A stretch of DNA of 64,000 nt from NCBI RefSeq assembly GCF_900156435.1, contig NZ_FTPQ01000001.1, forward strand, positions 310,001 through 374,000. The letters run 5' to 3'. The DNA comes from Microbacterium sp. RU1D. Lineage in GTDB: Bacteria; Actinomycetota; Actinomycetes; Actinomycetales; Microbacteriaceae. Every line of letters begins with the position of its first letter. Positions within the stretch are counted from its first letter, which is position 1. The notes beneath the pieces were generated by a model that saw only the letters and a list, made by a program, of their open reading frames with translations, made no database searches and was not told where the DNA came from. Both the position numbers and the translations under genes were made by a program. This document shows positions 61,730 to 64,000 of the stretch, one piece after another.

Positions 61730-62176
61730 TCACGCGGGCAGCGGGCCGCCCCGCGGTTCCGTGCGGTCCAGCAGCCACCGCGCCTGGCCCGACAGCACGT
61801 CGGCGACGTGGCTGCGGAAACGTGGGCACTGCGTGATGTCGTGCGACCGGCACCGCAGCGCGTGCTCGGTCATCGCGCGCGCCTCGGCGATGTCGGCAGC
61901 GCGTCGATCGAGCTCGGCGATGTGCCCCTCGAGCACGCGGTGCCGGTCGGGCGCCCCCTCGTCGAGCAGGACGCGGATCTGCTCGAGCGACAGACCCGCC
62001 GCCTTGTTGCGCAGGATCACCGCGATGCGCACGATGTCGTCCTCGCCGAAGCGGCGTCGCCCCGCCGCGTCGCGCGCGGGATCGAGCAGGCGTTCGTCCT
62101 CCCAGTGCCGCAGCACGTGGGTGTCGAGGCCGAACCGCGCGGCCGCATCGCCGATGGATTCGCCATTTGACTTCAT
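61730..62176 (-). CDS. MerR-family regulator
   Basis: A 148-residue MerR protein: wing-HTH SIGDAAARFGLDTHVLRHWEDERLLDPARDAAGRRRF (about 8-45), then IVRIAVILRNKAAGLSLEQIRVLLDEG and a coiled coil. Three Cys (C107, C115 region: LRCRSHDITQCPRF) near the C-terminus could sense metals or thiols. It is divergent from the flavin oxidoreductase; a 22-bp palindrome in the spacer overlaps its start codon. Confidence 0.87.
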   Translation of the reverse strand: MKSNGESIGDAAARFGLDTHVLRHWEDERLLDPARDAAGRRRFGEDDIVRIAVILRNKAAGLSLEQIRVLLDEGAPDRHRVLEGHIAELDRRAADIAEARAMTEHALRCRSHDITQCPRFRSHVADVLSGQARWLLDRTEPRGGPLPA

Positions 62177-62190
62177 GTCGACATGAAGTC
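62169..62190. promoter_or_regulatory. 22-bp palindrome between MerR and the oxidoreductase
   Basis: Arms GACTTCATGTC and GACATGAAGTC form a perfect dyad. The MerR ATG (62174-62176, minus strand) and an ATG of the plus strand (62183-62185) sit symmetrically within it. Likely MerR operator for both genes. Confidence 0.7.
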
Positions 62191-62227
62191 ACACGATGGA
62201 GCGGAACGCAACCGGAAGGAGCTCATC

Positions 62228-63061
62228 GTGTACGACGCGATCATCATCGGAGGCGGCCCCGCGGGACTGCAGGCGGCCCTGACCCTCGGACGCATGCACC
62301 GGCGCACGCTGCTGCTGGACTCGGGCGAATACCGCAACGCGACCGTGCGCCACGCGCACAACCTGCTCACTAACGACGGCCGCGACCCGGCGGAGCTGCG
62401 CCGCATCGCGCGCGCCGAGATCGCCGCCTACGACACGGTCGAGACGAGGGATGCCGTCGCCGCCGACGTCGTGCCGGGCGACGGCCACCTGCGGGTCGTC
62501 GTCGACGGCGAGGAGCACCGCACCCACGCCGTCATCCTCGCCACGGGGGTGGCCGACGAGCTCCCGCCGATCCCGGGCCTCGCCGCGCACTGGGGCGACA
62601 CGGTGGCCAATTGCCCCTTCTGCCACGGCCACGAATTCGCCGGACGCCCGGTCGCCGTCGTCAACGGGTCCGATCACGCGTCGGTCCTGGCGCGCATGCT
62701 CGAGCCCGTGGCATCCGAGGTGCACATCGTCGATCCCGCCGGTGTGCGCGAGGTCGTCGGCGAACCGGAGGGTCTGCGGCTCGTCCTCGACGACGGTTCC
62801 GCGCTCGAGGTCGCGGGGGCGTTCGTCGCTCCGACCTCGCGACCCCGCGGCGATCTGCTCGAGCGGCTGGGCGTGCAGCGGCAGGACTCCGGGGCAGTGC
62901 GGACGGACGCGTTCGGCCGCACGAGCGTCGAGGGCGTCTACGCCGTGGGCGACATCGCGCAGCCCGACCACCTCCCGGGCCCGCTGTTCTCCCTCGCCGC
63001 CGCCATCGCGGGCGGCCAGCTCGCGGCCGTCGCCGTGGTGCAATCGCGCGTCTCGCGGTGA
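62228..63061 (+). CDS. FAD-dependent oxidoreductase with CPFC motif (TrxB-like)
   Basis: A 277-residue FAD/NAD(P)H oxidoreductase: FAD fingerprint GGGPAGL at residues 8-14 and a second Rossmann fold for NAD(P). The redox pair C129-P-F-C132, followed by H133, matches the active-site region of thioredoxin-reductase-like enzymes. It may reduce a low-molecular-weight thiol or thioredoxin-like partner under the MerR regulator. I chose GTG 62228, 6 nt after AAGGAG (62216-62221), because an upstream ATG at 62183 lies inside the palindrome. Confidence 0.87.
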   Translation: MYDAIIIGGGPAGLQAALTLGRMHRRTLLLDSGEYRNATVRHAHNLLTNDGRDPAELRRIARAEIAAYDTVETRDAVAADVVPGDGHLRVVVDGEEHRTHAVILATGVADELPPIPGLAAHWGDTVANCPFCHGHEFAGRPVAVVNGSDHASVLARMLEPVASEVHIVDPAGVREVVGEPEGLRLVLDDGSALEVAGAFVAPTSRPRGDLLERLGVQRQDSGAVRTDAFGRTSVEGVYAVGDIAQPDHLPGPLFSLAAAIAGGQLAAVAVVQSRVSR

Positions 63062-63103
63062 CGCGCGCGGCACCTCCCCAGCCGCACTTCCTACACTGGG
63101 GGC

Positions 63104-64000
63104 GTGGACAACGCAGGCGGGGGGCCCGCGACGCCCAGGAGCGTCGTCGGTGCGCGCTCGCGCCTGCGACGCGAGATCCCCGTGATGATCCTCATCGCAG
63201 CCCTGCTCGTCGCCGCTCTCGGCGCGGGAGCCGCCTCGTTGTACCGCGAGTTCTACAGCCCGCGCGCCTTCGTGCTGCACTACCTCGAACTGCTGCAGGA
63301 CCGCCGCACCGCTGAGGCCCTGGCGGTGCCGGGCGTGGCCGTGGACTCCGCCGAGCTGGAGGCGTTGGGGCTTCCGGCCACCGCCTCCGAGGCGCTCCTA
63401 CGCCCCGAGGCCCTCATGCCCCTGACGGATGCCACCGTGACCGATGAGACGGTGGCGGGAGACGAGACGCGGGTCACGGTGACCTACACCGCCGGCGGAT
63501 ACGCCGGCACCACGACCTTCGCGATCGAGCACGATCCGGGCGAGGGCGTGCTCCCCCGGTGGCGGTTCGCCCGCAGTCCCCTGTCCGTCATGGAGCTGAC
63601 CGTCCTGGGCTCGATGCGCTTCTCGGTAAACGGCTTCGAGGTCGACAAACGGCAGGTGTCGATCGATCAGGCCGACGCCGACCCCTCGGCCGCGGTGCCC
63701 CTGCTCGTGTTCTCCCCCGGTCTCTACTCGGTCGCCGTCGACACGGCGATCTCCGCGACCCCGGGAGTCGCGGTGCTCGCCGATGCGCCGCTGGCCGGCA
63801 TCCCGATCGACGTCCAGGCCGAACCCACCGAGGAGTTCATCGAGGTCGTGCAGGACCGCGTCGAGGACTTCCTCACCGCCTGCGCCGAGCAGAAGGTGCT
63901 GCAGCCCACCGGGTGCCCCTTCGGCTACACCGTGCGCAACCGGATCGACGGGGCGCCGACGTGGTCGATCGTCGAGCAGCCGGTCGTGACCGTGGTCCCC
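63104..64000 (+). CDS. Unknown membrane-anchored protein, truncated by window end
   Basis: An open frame of 299 codons running off the right edge. A basic, Gly-rich start (RSRLRREIP) precedes one helix (VMILIAALLVAALGAGAASL, about 27-46) and then a long extracytoplasmic part with beta-rich, Ig-like segments (EALAVPGVAVDSAELEAL; VTVTYTAGGYAGTTTFAI). Two Cys (FLTACAEQ and PTGCPFGY) near 262 and 273 may pair. GTG start 6 nt after TACACT (63092-63097), leaderless. Function unknown. Confidence 0.75.
   Translation, partial: MDNAGGGPATPRSVVGARSRLRREIPVMILIAALLVAALGAGAASLYREFYSPRAFVLHYLELLQDRRTAEALAVPGVAVDSAELEALGLPATASEALLRPEALMPLTDATVTDETVAGDETRVTVTYTAGGYAGTTTFAIEHDPGEGVLPRWRFARSPLSVMELTVLGSMRFSVNGFEVDKRQVSIDQADADPSAAVPLLVFSPGLYSVAVDTAISATPGVAVLADAPLAGIPIDVQAEPTEEFIEVVQDRVEDFLTACAEQKVLQPTGCPFGYTVRNRIDGAPTWSIVEQPVVTVVP

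Overview
The window is a piece of chromosome from a high-GC actinobacterium. Gene content, very GC-rich third codon positions, HspR/HAIR heat-shock control, an encoded tRNA-Gly(CCC) with CCA, and many transcripts that appear to start at the start codon all suggest Microbacteriaceae. Microbacterium or a close relative is my inference; no 16S rRNA is present. I see no prophage, insertion sequence, integrase or CRISPR array. Most of the window looks like ordinary core and near-core chromosome.

Layout. 1-7.8 kb: MATE exporter, RidA-like protein, SpoU-type RNA methyltransferase, the manganese pair mntH/mntR, an SDR, a frameshifted CsbD gene, a NagD-like HAD phosphatase and a YdeI-family protein. 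7.9-16.8 kb: small membrane protein, pyrE, exonuclease III, a DGPF/ECF-sigma pair, FMN reductase, a NarL-type two-component system and the ABC-2 exporter it may control. 16.8-22.9 kb: VOC protein, one-TM protein, GH15 glucosidase divergent from a G6P dehydrogenase homologue, nitroreductase, and an unknown membrane-anchored protein. 23-29.8 kb: ClpB without an N domain, a GlxA/AraC regulator, a small membrane protein and two GT4 glycosyltransferases. 30-34.8 kb: heterodimeric ABC exporter and an unknown gene. 34.8-38.8 kb: dnaK-grpE-dnaJ-hspR. 39-45.1 kb: DEAD-box helicase, Atg22-like MFS protein, a divergent pair of His/Gly-rich MarR-like regulators, dcd and tRNA-Gly. 45.3-51.1 kb: isochorismatase, SDR, small genes, a second YdeI protein, SGNH lipoprotein, BLUF photoreceptor with a coupled small partner, TetR regulator and a SnoaL-like protein. 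51.2-64 kb: CYP152-type P450, two amino-acid permeases, CorA, DUF3140, an EamA exporter, a beta-lactamase-fold lipoprotein that lost its catalytic motifs, an iron-box-controlled heme oxygenase, a PIF1/RecD-like helicase, a MerR/flavin-oxidoreductase pair and an unfinished membrane protein.

Regulatory reading. The stress module is coherent: HspR is the last gene of the dnaK operon, and HAIR operators lie upstream of both dnaK and clpB. Metal control is also visible: two TTTCGG-type palindromes cover the mntH promoter and start codon, and a DtxR-type TTAGG-N4-CCTAA box overlaps the heme-oxygenase promoter. About twenty genes have a TAnnnT-like -10 box exactly 6-7 nt before the start codon, so leaderless mRNA looks like a main mode of expression here.

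The observations most worth following are the twin mntH operators, the CYP152 enzyme with His at OleT position 85, the catalytically dead lipoprotein, the BLUF/partner overlap, the His/Gly-rich MarR pair, the tRNA-Gly 3'-end duplication, the 22-bp palindrome holding two start codons in the MerR/oxidoreductase spacer, the intra-operonic hairpin before hspR, and the heavily over-used heptamer GGATGCC. None of them amounts to a whole undescribed system on this evidence.
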